Numbered from the stretch's first letter, positions 1-14,181 are shown. The stretch: 64,000 nt of DNA from Phoronis australis (GCA_002633005.1 NMRA01000706.1:110820-174819); one strand, 5' to 3'. The notes: generated by a model not told the origin, from the letters alone. A program made the numbers and translations.

Positions 1-109
1 AAGCTCGGTACACTCTTAGACACAACGAACCAATATGCATTCTTCTCACAATATGTTCGGCTTTGATACAATGGCGCACCATACCGTTATGGTTTTTTGT
101 ATGACTTAC

Positions 110-3100
110 GTTCACAATCATTAATTGGTTTATAGAAAGACACCCGCTTGTTGCACTTGCAGGTGCAGGAATCCAAGTCCACATCGCCGCCATTAAGACA
201 AACCTTGCCTCCACAATCTGTCAAAGTAACAATTCCCACATTACATGTAGCTATGTTTCAATAAATCGATTTCAAGACACTGTTTCGGAAAAATAGGCAC
301 CAGTGCGTGTACTTATTGAAACTCTTCCAGGCTGATCATCTCCAGGGGGCAACAATCACGGGTTCACATGCGACGTTACTACTGAGAGGCAGAAGCAATT
401 TCGATGCCGCATCTCTGAATTTCGGCTTCCATCTGCTAGTGTAGCGATATATATGTATGTGAGCGGTAGGTCAGATGTAAAGATTTCCATTAGCCGATTA
501 CAGTTTCTGATAGCTAGACTCCAGTTATGGAGACAACCCACGGGTAGATTCCTCACCAGATCTATGATTGGGGGCTAGGATTTGGCCACATGGTACTGTA
601 TGGAGTAAATATGGTGACTTTTTGGAGTTAAGTGGCGCGTGCATTTCGACTTTTTGGATCCCTAAACAAGAAAAACCGACTTAAGATTCTCACTCTGGTA
701 AAGTCTGTGTTGTAATATCCCTTACGTACATGTATTGCCGTTACAAACAAAAGCATCGAAATCGTCGGCGTCTTGGGAAGATGCTTTACACTTTGTTGAG
801 GTTTGCAAACCCTTCAATAACTGATAATTTTGATGTTCTTGTTTTCGACAGAAATAGAATCCAATACGGTAAGTCATATTTTGAGACTGGCTTTGTTAGA
901 GTAAAAGGCCTAAACAAGACGTCATTCAGTTTAAGCAATAAAAAGTCCTGTTACACGATCCTAGCGTGTCTCTCGAAATGCCACGTAGGTCCAAAACTTT
1001 CCTTCTTTCCTGAGCTATCGTTCCTGGTACATGTTACCAGTAAAAAGTCCAACAGCAAATTGGTAAAGCACGTTTGTTAATTTAACAAGAGAAGCTCACT
1101 TCGATGATTCCCGAATGATAGAATTGCTGCACTTACCACACAGTCCGTCGGAATCTTTTTTGGAGGGACAATCTGATCCTTGAGCTCCCTTTTTGTAGGG
1201 TTCTGAAAACCCGGCAATGTTGCCACTGCAATATTAAATCAAAAACTAGTGCAAAAACGAACGGGCAACATTTTACATTGCTTGCCGCCATTGGTCTTTT
1301 TACAGACAAAAGGACTCGCCAGTTGTTCGGTGGGTTTCGGAAATTCGTTAGTTTTTGTATGTTTCAGTTCGCATGGGGTTAACCAATTATTGTAAACGCA
1401 GGTCTTGTTCGCTAGATACCGACATGCATTATATGCAAAACCCAAGCTAACTTCACATGCAAGAGTCTGCGTCTACATGTACGTCCCCAGATGGCAGCCG
1501 AGGTTTCGCAAAGCGTAAAAGCGTCCATCGAGAAAAGGCTGATTTGGCTTTAAATATGTGTATTTCCACCAGCACTTAGTCACACTTGCTGTACTGGTGT
1601 TCATGCTGTCAATTCCAAAACTTGGGGTATTTAGTGATGCAAGTTTTGAAGGCGTTTTCAGCAATCAAACAAGTTTAGTAGGCAATGTCTCAACCACTAG
1701 ACTCTTTAGGGTCGCCAGCACAGTGCCTCGTGAGTGTAGCTCGTGAACATTGCTCTTGAAACAGTGAGCCGAGTCATCTATTCTGTGCATTTGAGTCTCT
1801 TTTGTGGAAAGTGGGAGGTTTGCTTGAGCATAGCGTAGTCAATTGGTTTGCATCCGTCAAGCAGTTTATGCTTTCTCAAACGAGTTTAGCGTCATCGAAA
1901 TTCACAAAGGCACGTTACAGTAGTTTGTCAGAGGACACAGCCGTTCATGTAAATTAATTTTGGGGTGGCATCGCAAGGTCAAAAAAGACGAACTTTTAAC
2001 CGACATGAAGTAACAATTAAGCCAAAAATACCCATATTAGCTTCACTTCGACCACACTGTAACAATAAAAGAATGGGTGATAACTTGCTTCATTTTATGA
2101 CACGATTCTGTGTGTGCCGATCACAAAGTTAGATCGTAACATTCTGAATCGGTCATGCAGCAGATTATTCCAATTTAATAGTATTAAAGTGATTTTAACG
2201 AAGTTTGTCTACAAAAAGGTGTTTCTGTAATGACATGTACTCACGCAGGTCCGTAGTTACACACAAAGAAATTTTTTAGACCTTGACAGTTAGCGAAACC
2301 GCATCCTAGCTTAACTGACGTCGCCCACGCTACCTGGAAGCATAGGAAACCTGAATTTAAAACGGCTTTCATAGAGCAACATTGCCTGTGACAGGCAACT
2401 TTTTCGGTCACCGCTGGAATTTTAATTATACATGTAAATGCATGTGATTCATTTACGTGAGAAAATTGTTGTTCAAAAATAGGTATGAACGTCACGAAAA
2501 ATGAAACAGCTATTTTCAGACCTCTGCAAACCGCACTGCAATGTGTTCCTTTCTTGACGTTATACGTACAGCTCTTTCGCAAACAATTTACAACATGATT
2601 ATTGTAAATTGCGTTTTTGCTCCGGTTACTTTTGTTTGAAAGAGCAAGCATTTTAATACAAAAACAAACAAGCTTGAGCACACCTGAACATGTGCAATCA
2701 CCACTTAGAATACTTTGCCTAGGATTTCATAGTCAAATAGAAACTAGACGTCCGACTTCTTGGAAACCCACACATTGCAGTTCACACGTTTGTACGCACG
2801 AGCGCTAATAAAGCTCATGTACAATCTGGGATCTTTTTTGCTTTCGTATGTAAATTCAGTGAGTGAATAGCTATTGACATTCCTGCTTACATGTACTTAC
2901 CTGAGTGAAGTGCCCAACATCTGTTAACTTCATATCTTTTGAGCCGTAGGAGAACATTTTTACTTCGTCGTACCACGCTTTTATGGCTGCTTCATATGAG
3001 CTATACCCGTATGCCAAGTTTTGTCCCACAGAAAAGCGACCTCAAAATAACGCCATCAAAACAAAATCAATACAAAGGAAGGTGTGGCCAGAAACGACGA

Positions 3101-5806
3101 CAAGCTTGAATCTCCATCTCGCTGCTCGAAACAGCGTTAACGTCATATTTCAAGGAAGCTTCACGTAATATATTGAAGCATGCATTTGCCTGGTTTAGTT
3201 GTCACTTTAAATGGATTGCTAGTTATTCACCGGGGTTTTAAGCTTTAAAAATATTGCTTAAGAAACCCATATTGGTGTCGAATCAGTCGGTTAGTAATTT
3301 TCTAGGCAATGCACACAATCCAGAGTGACGAAGTATTGATAAAGGAATTTCCAGGTATTCACTTCACGCCAACCTCCGAAAACTATAGCTATCTAGCTCT
3401 GGAATTCCAACTCCGATCATACGGCCGCTGAAGTTGCGATGCACATGAGTGACAATTGTTTGCATTCGTGTGTTTGCTTGCTATGAAATTTCCTGTTGTT
3501 AAAACTTTTCGCAACTATGCCGTTTTTCACCCGAATTGCACATGTATAAGAGACATATCATCGGAAAGCCCTCTGTCAGTTCTTGACGATTTTACCAGAA
3601 GCAAAAGATAAATAATTTAATTCAAGAGTAATTATAATTTTTTATACCTGGCTGTTTTAACAATACTTTTAATTGTACACGTAAGAAAGAAAAGCGTTAA
3701 CAAAATAGGAAAAATAAAATCATGAAATAGTCAGCCAACACTGGTACCAACACTATTTTCCTGATACCCTATCCCTGTTACCTCCAACTTTGACCGCATC
3801 AGGTATTTTCAGACGAAAAAGGGATGAAGTTATATTGCAATATTCGAAATCAAATTGCAATGCCGGGCAGCCAATTCTATTTTTGTTAATTGTGCTTCGT
3901 TTCTTGTACTTCTCTCCTCCGTAGGTTTCTTCCTTGACAAATTATTTGTGAGCGGACTCATGAAATATCGTAGATTTTCACATAATTTGTCAGTTTTTGA
4001 TACGCCTACTCAAGCTCTAGTTGATCTCGCCATCTGGTGATTGCGATCATTTTGCTAATGGGAAATCAAATCTATCATGTAAATGGCAATAGGACCTAAA
4101 TAGAACAAAGTCCAGCTTTAAGCTATTGGGATGGAGATAAATTCTTTTCCACCGCAAGGCATCTTTGTCCCTTTTAGAGCGTCTCTGTTATCGATGACCT
4201 CAGCATGGGTCCTCCCGTGGCGAAGCCAGTGCATCACAACAGCGATTTGTCACAGACATGAATTTGTTGGCGACCGGGATATATATGTAATGAGTGGACA
4301 CCTGGGCCTACTTAGTCCCGATGAACAAGGGCTCAAACGCAAATACGGAATGAGGATCCACCGGAATATTTTGTATGTATACTTGACCAATAGTAATACC
4401 TGGAACATTTCGCTCTTTGTCGTGTCTAGAGTCACAGTTCTCAGCCCACGCCTGTGCTATCATAGCTACATCGTCATCCCAAGCCTGCAATGTAATAACC
4501 AAAAGTACAAGTAGCCGGAACGAAAGTCCGGAGGTCAGTCAATCAGCAAAAAGGATTTAATCAATGGTGTTCACTACATACATATCGTGACTTAACAAAT
4601 TTCAGATGTCACACGGGTAATTGTCGACTACTCCGTGGTCATATCCCACAAAATCTTGCATACAACCGATCATTTCATTTTCAAGGATAATGCATGATAG
4701 CGATGAATAGTGCGAAGTCAGTACTCGGTCGAGCGACTGACGTGTGCAGACCTTTCAAAGAAAAATGCAAAAGCTTTACGTAGGAAGCTTAGACAGGTTG
4801 TAGTGATTTAGTATACAGGTGTGTAAACTAATTTTCTTAGTGGCTGCTAGTTTTTAACACAATACAAAGAAGTACACGAATTAGCGAACACAACTTCGGA
4901 CGATTCTGTACAACGAGAGCGATCGGCAAGCAAATCTTTTTGAATCACATTAAAACGGAAACGTTGGTGTGTAGTGGTTCAAGTTTCTTGCGAGTGAAGC
5001 AAAATTGCACAAGTTTTCAAAATATAACCATACAATACAAGCAAAGAAAGTGTTCGCACTATCTTTTCTTGCGAATTTCAGCTCACGGGTGCATCTCGTG
5101 GATCCAAGACACTCGTAAAGCACTTACTGCGGGAATTCTTTGTTGATGGAATGAAAATGATGAATTATATTCCACAATTTAACATTCCAACGACATCGAC
5201 CAATCATTTAAGAGTTATAATCGCCTTTCTCGAAAGTTCTCGATCTTTTCGCGACATTTTTGTGTCTGTCAAACGCACTCGAGGAAGATTTCTCGTAAAG
5301 CATTACGGGAAGGGCTCTTTGTGTGCGACCTTAGCATACAAATCCTAGTAGCTCGGCAATAGCTGCTAAAGCGAATACGTGAACCAACTTTACAACAAAT
5401 GTCGATTTCTCGGCAAGACTTGCATGGTCTGGTCGCACTCGCAATTCAGACACGTTATAGAATTACATTGCAGACACGATGGTCGTGCGTCTTAAATGCC
5501 ATTTGCCAATTGGCCACTGTAGTCTATTTGAAAGGATAAGTAGTGAGCAAAACGCCTTAAATTCAAACAGACACACAGTTATCAAGTAAGTTTTGTCAAA
5601 TTCAGTGCTCACGAAACTGGATACCAGCAATGGCCTAATCGCCAAGGTGGTGGAGGATTTTAACTTTACGTTTGTTTACAAACCTCACCGATCTAAACCA
5701 CGTGAGTAGCTAATTACCATTTTCTGCATGTTAGTGGCATCCTTGACCATAGCTCTGTACTTATTGTGTAGTTCCAACACAAGCTGTTTATCATCATCTG
5801 AAAGAC
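110..5806 (-). CDS. CAP-superfamily (CRISP/SCP-TAPS) secreted protein with EGF-like tail, partial gene, 7 exons
   Basis: Seven exons on the minus strand join with matching phases and GT-AG borders: 5806-5718, 4484-4400, 3040-2901, 2333-2245, 1225-1137 and 217-110 carry the listed order, with 89, 85, 140, 89, 89 and 108 bases seen (six clear exons; a seventh, the signal exon, must lie upstream and is not found). The joined ~199 residues read LSDDDKQLVLELHNKYRAMV (CAP N-terminal helix), WAENC, NVPGRFSVGQNLAYG (CAP4), WYDEV, GHFTQVAWA (CAP1) and VCNYGP (CAP2), then a cysteine-rich stretch with DCGGKVCLNGG and CTCKCNK resembling an EGF-like or CRISP-tail module. The family is extracellular, with roles from sterol binding to venom and defence; the role here cannot be told. 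Exon 217-110 ends in phase 1 at a good GTAAGT donor, so the gene continues beyond the left edge. Long open frames reading through exons here are artefacts. Confidence 0.93.
731..790 (+). repeat. Dispersed 'KHRN' repeat, copy A (short)
   Basis: TTGCCGTTACAAACAAAAGC followed by ATCGAAATCGTCGGCG matches copies at 19905, 28708 and 41965. On the plus strand it would encode CRYKQKHRNRRR inside a 116-codon ATG frame (730-1080). It lies in an intron of the CAP gene on the other strand, so I treat the frame as incidental. Confidence 0.4.
3945..4040. repeat. Dispersed repeat related to 54026-54115
   Basis: Both places share a GAGCGGACTCAYGAAATRTCGT-like block and, about 60-70 bases later, a CTCGCCAYCYGG-like block. 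The second block also occurs at 55480 and, reversed, is the start of the retroelement relics at 34180 and 55500. Probably a worn retroelement end. Confidence 0.4.
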
Positions 5807-6975
5807 CTGGAAGTAATTTTAAACAACAATGAAGCTAGATTTCAACACGAATGGCGCGCACGTGGAGCCTAGAAACGTCTGCTTGCCTCTCCTTCATTGG
5901 CTGCACTTGACTGTCTTCGCTGATTCCACCGGATCAATCCGATAAGAATATCTGATTGCTTTAATAGCCAGAAATCACCGTCATTGATATGTACACTAAA
6001 TCCTAGCACATTCGCGTTACTCAAGTCAGTGGATGAGAGCCATATTGAAGACAGAATATAGGGCTTGCATTGCCGAGGCACAAAAAGGTTTTCGCAGTAC
6101 GCTTGGTTCCAAATTGCGCTTTCTCAGCAAAACGTTTTTTGACTTAAGCATGATTGTTATTGATAAGGGAACAAGTGCAATAAAGAAGACGATTAACAAT
6201 GACGAGAACAGAGTATTATGACGTCACTGCGCCAAGATAAAAATCAAAAGAATGATGGACGTTTAATCTTTTTTTGCTGCGAAACTGTCGAATTGGTTCA
6301 GTATATTTTGAAAGTTACTATAACAAGCAACAATGATACATTAAAGCGTTTAATCGGTGGAGTTGAAATAGTAAACTATGGGACATAATTCACAAAGTAT
6401 GTACATGTATGAGATAGAACTCCGTATATCCGTTCCATAAGCGAAATGTTTCGCCGCAAGTGCTACGAAACGCAGCCCAAATCTGCATTCATATAGGATA
6501 ATGTTTGGTGACATTCATGGATTGTGTCACCTCTGTATATTTGCCTTCCTGGAACAGTACTAAAATTGAATGATTTGTCCTACGTGTATGACAGGTCCGT
6601 CTACCATTCATGTGTTGTGCAGTAATAGTGATTTTGGAAAATAAGTGACGATTGTGATGTTGGAAGTGATGATGTCAGAGTTGTGGTGTTGGTATAGCCT
6701 AGGTGGTAGGTGTGAGCAGCAGATGGTGGAGCAGTTGCCTTACCTGTGCCGCTAAGATGTTTCGCTGATCGCGGTAAGCACGCACTGTGCCCAGGAATCA
6801 ACTTGTATTTGTCTTTACAATCTCGACAAATTACACAGGATATGCAAACTGAAACAACATAAGACGCTGTACTCCCCCAGTGATAACGAATGCAATACTA
6901 TAAATCGCGTACAGCAGCTCTTAGCACCCCCATGTTATACTCCTCTCCTTTCTATGATATAACCGCGATAGAATC
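5807..6975. other. Upstream or first-intron sequence of CAP gene, no gene seen
   Basis: The CAP exon at 5718-5806 enters in phase 1, so a signal-peptide exon ending in phase 1 is expected at higher coordinates. I looked for an ATG followed by a hydrophobic stretch and a minus-strand GT donor here and found none. The open frame 6601-6801 starts on TTG and has no hydrophobic core. Confidence 0.5.
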
Positions 6976-7365
6976 GGTAGTAACATTAGTACTAGTAGTA
7001 GAAGAAGCAGCGGCAGCAGTATCAACAGCAGCAGCAACAGTAGTAGTAGTAGTGGTAGTGGTAGTGGTAGTAGTAGAAATGGTACTGGTGGTGGTAGTAC
7101 GGGCAGTCCTGGTAGTAGTAGTAGTAGCACCAGCGACAGCAGCAGCAGCAGTAGTAGTAGCGATAGTAGTAGAAGTAGGGGTAGTGGTAGTGGTAGTGGT
7201 AGTAGTGGTACTAGTAGTAGTGGGAGCAGCAGCAGCGGTAGTACTTGTGATAGTAGTGGTACACATGGCTGTAGTAGTAGTTGTTGTTGTTGTTGTTGTA
7301 TATAACAATGAATGCGGCAGCAGCAGCAGGGGCAGCAGGTGCAGCGGCAGTAGTAGAGGCTACAG
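6976..7365. repeat. Imperfect GTA/GTG/GCA trinucleotide microsatellite
   Basis: About 390 bases of interrupted GTA, GTG and GCA triplets. All frames stay open because the period is three, giving poly-Val/Ala, poly-Leu and poly-Thr translations on both strands. No protein is claimed. Confidence 0.9.
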
Positions 7366-10300
7366 TTTTCAGAATAGGCGCAACTCTTAATTTTACATTC
7401 ACAATACGTTGATAATTATGGCGCACTGCACGTACTTTGTTCTTGACACGGGGATAGGTTTGAGATGTGCGACCTCGGGTAAATTAACCAAACAAAACAA
7501 CAACATGAGAGGATAAAATATACAACTAGGCCTACGTCCGCATTTGGGAACAAGTTTCTCCTCTAATTTTTAAAGGAGTGCACTTAAGTTTCTTTAACAT
7601 TTTGAAACAATGCCGTTAACAAAATAATACGTTTAAAGTTTTTACAGATATATTATCAAAATTGTGCAACCATTCATCTTTGTCAGCAAGAATTGTCGAG
7701 AGACAATTTGGACATGTTATCTTTCGCAAGTAGCTCAAGTGTTTAGTGAAGAGGATACAGTTGGTCCTATAGGTATAAGAGTATGCTTCTTTAGGTTCGA
7801 ATACACTGAGATATACGACTATACCCTTAAGTCACGTCTCCAGCTCTTCATCTCAGTTTTATCTAACATAAAGTATAAAACGGTTCCAGGTGACAAGTGC
7901 AATGTGACCACCTCGGCGGCCTTCACACGAATAGTACAATGTGAACCTCGACGCCTGCAATTAGTTTTTACGTATTTAATGGACAACAATCTGATGCCCA
8001 CATGAAGACTTTCGTTTTTAACAAAGAGCGTTCATTAATGTGCAGTGCAATAAGTGGAATTTGCCAGCATAAACGTATTTCGTTACCTTTACAAATGAAC
8101 CGTAAATTTATTCTGTGGTCATTTCTGAAATATATTAAAGCCCTTGGAAGCAGTAATTCTACATCCTATACAATGTAGTTAGTCCATGGCATACAAATTC
8201 ATACAGCTGAAAATTGTTGGTGTTCAACCCGGCATGTACATCGTCTCATTTATACGGCACTTTAAGGTTATTTTTATCGAGAGTTAATGAGTTTATTAGT
8301 GTACGCCTGTTTCATCTTATTGTTTTCACAAGTGCGTTTTGCGGTTATTGCCACTTACATTCAACATATCACCTGTTTTCACCAATTTTACATGAAAAAC
8401 AGACATTTTTGTGAAATTAATTTTACTTGTTCAAAATCGTGGTGCCTTTCGATGATCTACCACAATATGCCGGCATGCCCTTCTCCAGGCGACGTGCTCC
8501 TCAAAACGACCTGAATAACACATACAGCGGAGGCTTCATGAACTTGAATTTTCCAAACCACGATAAGTAAACCATAAGCTTTGCTTCTTGGGAGGCAAAC
8601 AGGTTTGCCTTTTTTCTTTTCTTTTCTTCTTCTTTTTTTTCTTTCTTTATGTACGTATTGTGTCCAAATTGTAAATTATCATAAATTCAATTTCATTATT
8701 TTATCTGCATACAATCAGATTTTAGTACCTATTTCATGATTGTAATTATATTAAACAACTTGTGAAGATAACTGTCTTTGTATTGCATTGGTATTAGGAT
8801 CTGTGAAATGACTTCGTTTAATATTGATAATGCGGACTGAGTCCTTTTATTAGCGTTATCAATGAGCCTTCCTAGTTATGTTTAATATACTTAATCATTG
8901 CACGTGTTTATTGTTGTCCCCAGTAACGACATGCAGTAGTCTAAGTTTTAATTTCCATGACAGTAAATTTTGTAATTAATATCAAAACTAATTTAATAAA
9001 GAATCAGAAAACATCGGACTAATAAACGAGGCTGAGAATCGTTACAACAGAAGAATTTAATTATTCAATTGATAAGTGCGTCCCAAGCGGTATTCAAGTA
9101 AACATTGGTTTTGGAATCAGTTACCCTTCTTCAGAACCATCAGAGAGGGACTCGTAAATAGAATCAAGTTGTACCGGAATTGTTCCTTCTGACTGCTAAA
9201 ATTTATCCGCTTGGTTGTATAAATGTGTATTGTGCGTTGGCAAATTAGTACTTCCATAAAGTCAAATACAGCTCTATTGAAAACGTTTTTACCTCAATAG
9301 GCACAGACGAAGCTTGATTTCAAAATACGTCAACTAGCTCGTAAGCCAGACTCTCCTAGTCTAAACGTATATTGTAAACCCTTAAACTACTATTGCTTTT
9401 GTACGCCTGTCACACTTGATACGTTGCATCTTGTTCTACAGGGATCTGTTTCACGAAAGCGTGCGCATAGTAAGCAGAGTCACATCTGGCAAAAATGTGA
9501 AGTTTACATGATTGAGTTAGTGAAAACTCACCCAAATTAAAGTAAAGATTGAAATTACTTTGAAATGAGGTTAAGTTTGTTGCGCAACGTTTCCTTACAT
9601 TTAAATGTCTTAAATTATATTTCCAATTTGCTCAAGTCTAACGCCGCGGTTCGAGCCTTTGTAACTCTTACACAAATGAAGAAAATGACTCAGGTTTGAA
9701 AGCAATTTTGTAGAATAAATTTGACGTGATTGCAACGAATGGTATTCAGTAGTCCAGTTGGCCTCTGCTCCTGTCTTCCCAGTAACAGAAGTGTTTCCAT
9801 TTTAGATAACATCCTTTTCAGCGTTAAAAACAATTTTGTCTCGAATCCAGCTATCTTCCCGACAAAGTTGAAATTGTCAATAATCTGGTTGGTAATGACA
9901 CAATTCAACCAAAATTTCTGAACATTACAGGGTTATTGCATCTTCTCTTGCGCCGGAGCTCTCGTAAATTCATGATTTTAGATACATAAAGGCCAAAATT
10001 GCAACTTTTGACAGCTCATTTTTCCGCTGGTCTTAGCAAGAAACAAAAAGATGGAGTCGTTGAAAATTTTCATCTTTGAGAAGCCTCTACCAAGTGTAAT
10101 TTCTGACAGTTATTTTTCAAGGGTCTTGAGAAAGGGGGCAAATACGGATTTACGTTGACCTAAACTAGCGATAAAAATGGACCTATCGAACTGTGTCATA
10201 TGCCTTGAATTTCCAACGTCTGCTTAATGAAACAAACCTCAAAACTTATTCTTTAAACAACAAATTTGAAATTTTAAATTTTATGTGATTTTACTTTTCA

Positions 10301-10602
10301 TTTTTACGCCATTGTGTTTTCTATGAAACAAGATTAGTTGCGGATCACAAGCTATCAAGTTTTTATGCAAATTTAGCTCAAACAGCGTCACGTTTTATGC
10401 TTGATGTGGTCATCACACAACTCCGTTTATGAGAGTATTATTTCTGGGAAAAATATTTCCCAAAAGTTCCGCACAAAACTCCAAAATTTGAGAGCGTTCA
10501 TAAGACTGTACAAAAATCCACAAAACGAATTTGGTTCTATAAAACAAATTGAAAGCTATGCCAGCAAGAGTAAAGTGAATATCAAACGAATAAATGCGCG
10601 CA

Positions 10603-10688
10603 GCCAGCCTAAAATATGGAGGTGCTCAAATTTTGCGGTATGTGGACCTTTTCCTGAAAAAAGACATCGATGACTAAAAACGGGATAT
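10603..10688. repeat. Old dispersed repeat, paired with 61475-61565
   Basis: CCTAAAATATGGAGGTGCTC, then a TCAAATTTTGCGG / TATGTGGACCTT block and a poly-A/ACGGG end, resembles 61475-61565 in the same order and spacing. No termini could be defined. Confidence 0.4.
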
Positions 10689-11529
10689 TAGGTTCAGACC
10701 TGCGAATAGTACACTAGCGCCGAATTCCTGTAGACTCTTGTCTCGTTTTCTCGAACTTTTTGGTTCTCTGAGGCGGACCTCTTTGCCCACTTCGCCTGTG
10801 TACGCGCATGCAAATATGGCAGTAAAATATTAATTTTGAGTATTACTTCCATTTATTGGTATTTTACTGATGATCTACACAATCTTCTACTTTTTTAAAG
10901 AAAATAAACCAAAATATAATTTATTAAAATATCAATCTTTTTTATAGTACATCTAAGAAGACACTACGCTCAGATTCAAAATGGAACGCATAATTCTGCG
11001 AGAACGCGAGATCGTCCGCTGTATGCTCGTACACGTACACTGTTCATGTATGCAGGAATGCTGACCGCGCCTTTTGTCGCCAGGGGGCACTGAGCCTCAG
11101 GACATCCAAGACGTGTTTTTCATGAAAGAAGCATCTTAGAGTATCATTATTTTGAGCAAATGTGGCAACTAAAAATATAATTATTAATAAACTCCTGTAA
11201 ATTAAACCCCCTTACCGCTATAAAATCGATCTCGACTTGTTCCCAACCAAAATGAGAAGTAATGTCGTCGTAGTTCGCCGTACAAGTGACCCGCCGTGAC
11301 AAGCCTGTTCTAAAGCATTAACCAACTTTTGATATATTTCAAGTCAATTTGTCTAAGGGGCAATTTTTAACGGAATCAAGAAGTGTTACTAGGCGCTTTA
11401 GTAGATATTTTGTAATTGTATTTGTATAGATTTTGCTTTTGTCCAGGCGCATATCATTTGGCAAGAAATGCGTTTTTACATTATGCCGTGACAGCGTATA
11501 TCGACTGCCTTCAGAGTGATTAAATCCCA

Positions 11530-12160
11530 TTCTGCCATCCAGCGGGAAATTTAGTGTTTACATTTTCTTCTTTACTTCGAGGTTCCTTGATGGATTTTCA
11601 TGAAAGGAGACTAGCAGGTGTCTATTAATGGCATCAGTTTCCTGAGGGATTCGACGTAGTGCATGGCACGTAATACCCATTATTATTATTATTATTATTA
11701 CTATTATTATTTTTACTTTTTGAATCTGGCCGTTAGCGTCAAGCCTCGCTATCATTAAGAAAATTGACTTGCGTTTTCTTACTGGGAAGTGCATGGACTA
11801 CGATGATTTTGAACGGGTCCGGCTGCTGTGACGCCCTCTTGTGGCAAATTTAGTTGGTTAACGTTTTCTCAATGCAAGCTTAATGGATCTTCGTGAAATT
11901 TCCGTTTCTAGTGAGGAGAGTACAACTGGCGTGGATTTTGGGACCAATCCACCTACTGCGGAGTGGTCTAGTAGCAATTTTCGTTTTCTCTTGCGTATTC
12001 CTTGATATCTAACAAGTTCCTTAGAGGATGCTCTTGAAATTTGACTAGTCACGTAGACGACAGCATTGTACGTTGCGCTCCCTAGCAGGCATTTTAGCAT
12101 TTTAGGTCTCTTTGTCTTCCAAAAGTCTTAAAGGATCGTGATGAAATATGTCAGGTGTGC
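11530..12160. repeat. Diverged tandem modules (about four)
   Basis: Four segments (starting near 11547, 11847, 11973 and 12088) repeat the order AAATTTAG...ACRTTTTCT...CTTGATGGATYTTCRTGAAA with heavy divergence. Spacing is irregular (about 115-300 bases), so this is an old tandem array interrupted by an (ATT)n run. Confidence 0.35.
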
Positions 12161-14023
12161 TGTATGTGATGCACATGGTGAGTACCTAACAATGCTCCGC
12201 GTTGCACTTGTTACAGTACTAAAAGGCGCTAATTTGATATTCGATTTAGCCAGCTAAACATGGCGCAATGGAGTATAAAATCGTACTTGTTTCCTAAACA
12301 TGCATTGCATGAGGGGAAATATAATTTTGCTGAGTTAATTTCTATAGCTTTGTAGATTTTATCTAAATGTACATGTACAGCTTTGAGTTGCCAATAAGGT
12401 CCTACGCAGTCTTGAACAAGATACGACAGTGCCTGTTCTTCACAAGCCCAAAACCGCTTCTCATCTGAGAAACTGTAGCATGTTGAGCCAAGTCTGATAA
12501 CGGTACGTGGTCTAAATGAAATGTTGTAGTTTCTTCTCTGAAAGACGGGTTTAAAGAAACTTTGATTATGAAAACTGGCGCATTGAAGGACCGTTGGTTG
12601 TTTCAGTTGAACAATACTAGTTGCTAAGCGTAACCAAACATGTCTTCTTTCAAGAAATGGCTGTAGTTAGTTGTTGTTAGATTTTGCAGACGGTATTTGG
12701 AAGCGGGTTTATCTCAAAATGAGCTAATTTACACAGATTATGCCACCTGAGACAGTTGATGGTAAGACGACCTCCCGGGAACGGCCTTGTGCTTGCACTG
12801 TGGTGCTCGCATTACCCAGTCACGATAGTTGCCAGTTTCCATTAGCAACAAGCACAGGAATTATGTTGTTTGATTTAGAAGCATCTTTTGAGAGGCAATT
12901 GTATGCGTGTGAACAATATTGTTATACACTCCATCAGCTGTTCAGCTGTTTGATTTTCAATAGTTTAGATAAAATTGCAGAATTGTTGAAGCTGTTTCTA
13001 AAATGAAACATACAAATAATATTCAGACTCGTGCTTATTTTATTAAGCCTCCCGAGGTGTTCAGCGCGTAACATTAAGAAACTAGGCAATCGCCGAACAT
13101 GCGTTGTCAAACTTAATTCCGTGTCTTTGTATTTTCAAATATTTGCTTTGCACGTGTAAAGTAGTTATTAAAAAGCAATTGTCAGGTTCTAATGTTTGAC
13201 ATTCAGAAATGTAAACTAATTATAGCATTAATTGCTATGTTTGTACGAGATAAGATACAATTCATTGTTCGTGTTATACCCCCGATTATACTCGCCCATT
13301 TATCTGGCGCGATGGTCCAGCCAGTCAATCTATTTCCTTCTAATGTCAAGCAGAGGTCTGGCAACACCCTTGTTGTTAAACTGAAGTGCATAATGGGTGG
13401 TTCAGATAACTACCAACCTACGGAAACATGAAATTATAAACATACGATTACCTATCTCTGACACACCACAAGAACAGAACGTACGTCCTCATACTATCCT
13501 GAAAATAGTGACAGCACTGCGCAATGGAAGTACAGGCGTAATAACAGATGAAAAACAATGACAATACAGGCACTGTTAAGCATTAGCTTTTTACGAACAA
13601 AATGTGACCTATAACATTTTGTCTACAGACCTAGTGACAATAAATACACATATTTAGTTTGGGTACACACAAAAACTCTGTTCATTCACATTTGTATGAG
13701 CTTTAGTGAAAGGAAGCACTGAGTGGGCACACAGTTGTTTTTGTGCGTGGATAGTATTGTAAGTCAAAAAAGCATAGTTGGGTTGGGTCTTTGCTCTTTT
13801 TAATCAAGCCAGTGGTGCTGTATTTTAACTGTGCACCTGAGACGAGCAAAAATGATGGGAGATTTGTTGTTTTACACGCCGCTTAGGGAATCGTGGCGTT
13901 TATAATTTCCCTTATCCTTACGCAAAACCTCTCTGAAATTGATGCGGACGGGTGTTTGCTTTTTTACCGGTAAGAGCAAGCCTCGTTTACAGACCAGAGC
14001 CAACTGTGCGTTTTCTTTCTTAA

Positions 14024-14181
14024 AGGCGAAGGCAACCTTTTTGCATGTCATTTTGAGCTAAAATAAGGTTGGTTGGTTATCCTAGACATATTTTCCACTT
14101 AATTACAGCTTTTCGTAATTTTATAGATTACTCGTCAGCTACTCCGGAAGTGACGTTTAAGGAGGCAAGCGTTTCTCACCA
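14024..14181 (+). repeat. Left terminal inverted repeat of Kolobok-type copy 1
   Basis: Reads as the reverse complement of 15551-15708 with few mismatches, from AGGCGAAGGCAACC to GGAGGCAAGC plus about ten weaker bases. Confidence 0.9.

Larger units (their letters stand above)
7366..14019. other. Long AT-rich spacer without supportable gene
   Basis: Contains a pyrimidine tract (about 8603-8650), short diverged repeats (separate entries), an (ATT)n run near 11682-11711 and ACATGTA words. A possible 46-bp minus-strand exon at 13451-13498 (TTTTCAG acceptor, GTAATC donor, MRTYVLFLWCVRD) could be a 5' exon, but its phase does not fit the CAP gene. No other coding signal seen. Confidence 0.5.

Noticed and set aside
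2241-2681. 146-codon minus frame
   Set aside because: Only its end (2333-2245) is a CAP exon; the rest is intron read-through.
6890-7426. Long open frames (up to 166 codons) on both strands over the triplet repeat
   Set aside because: All frames of a triplet microsatellite stay open; translations are homopolymer-like.
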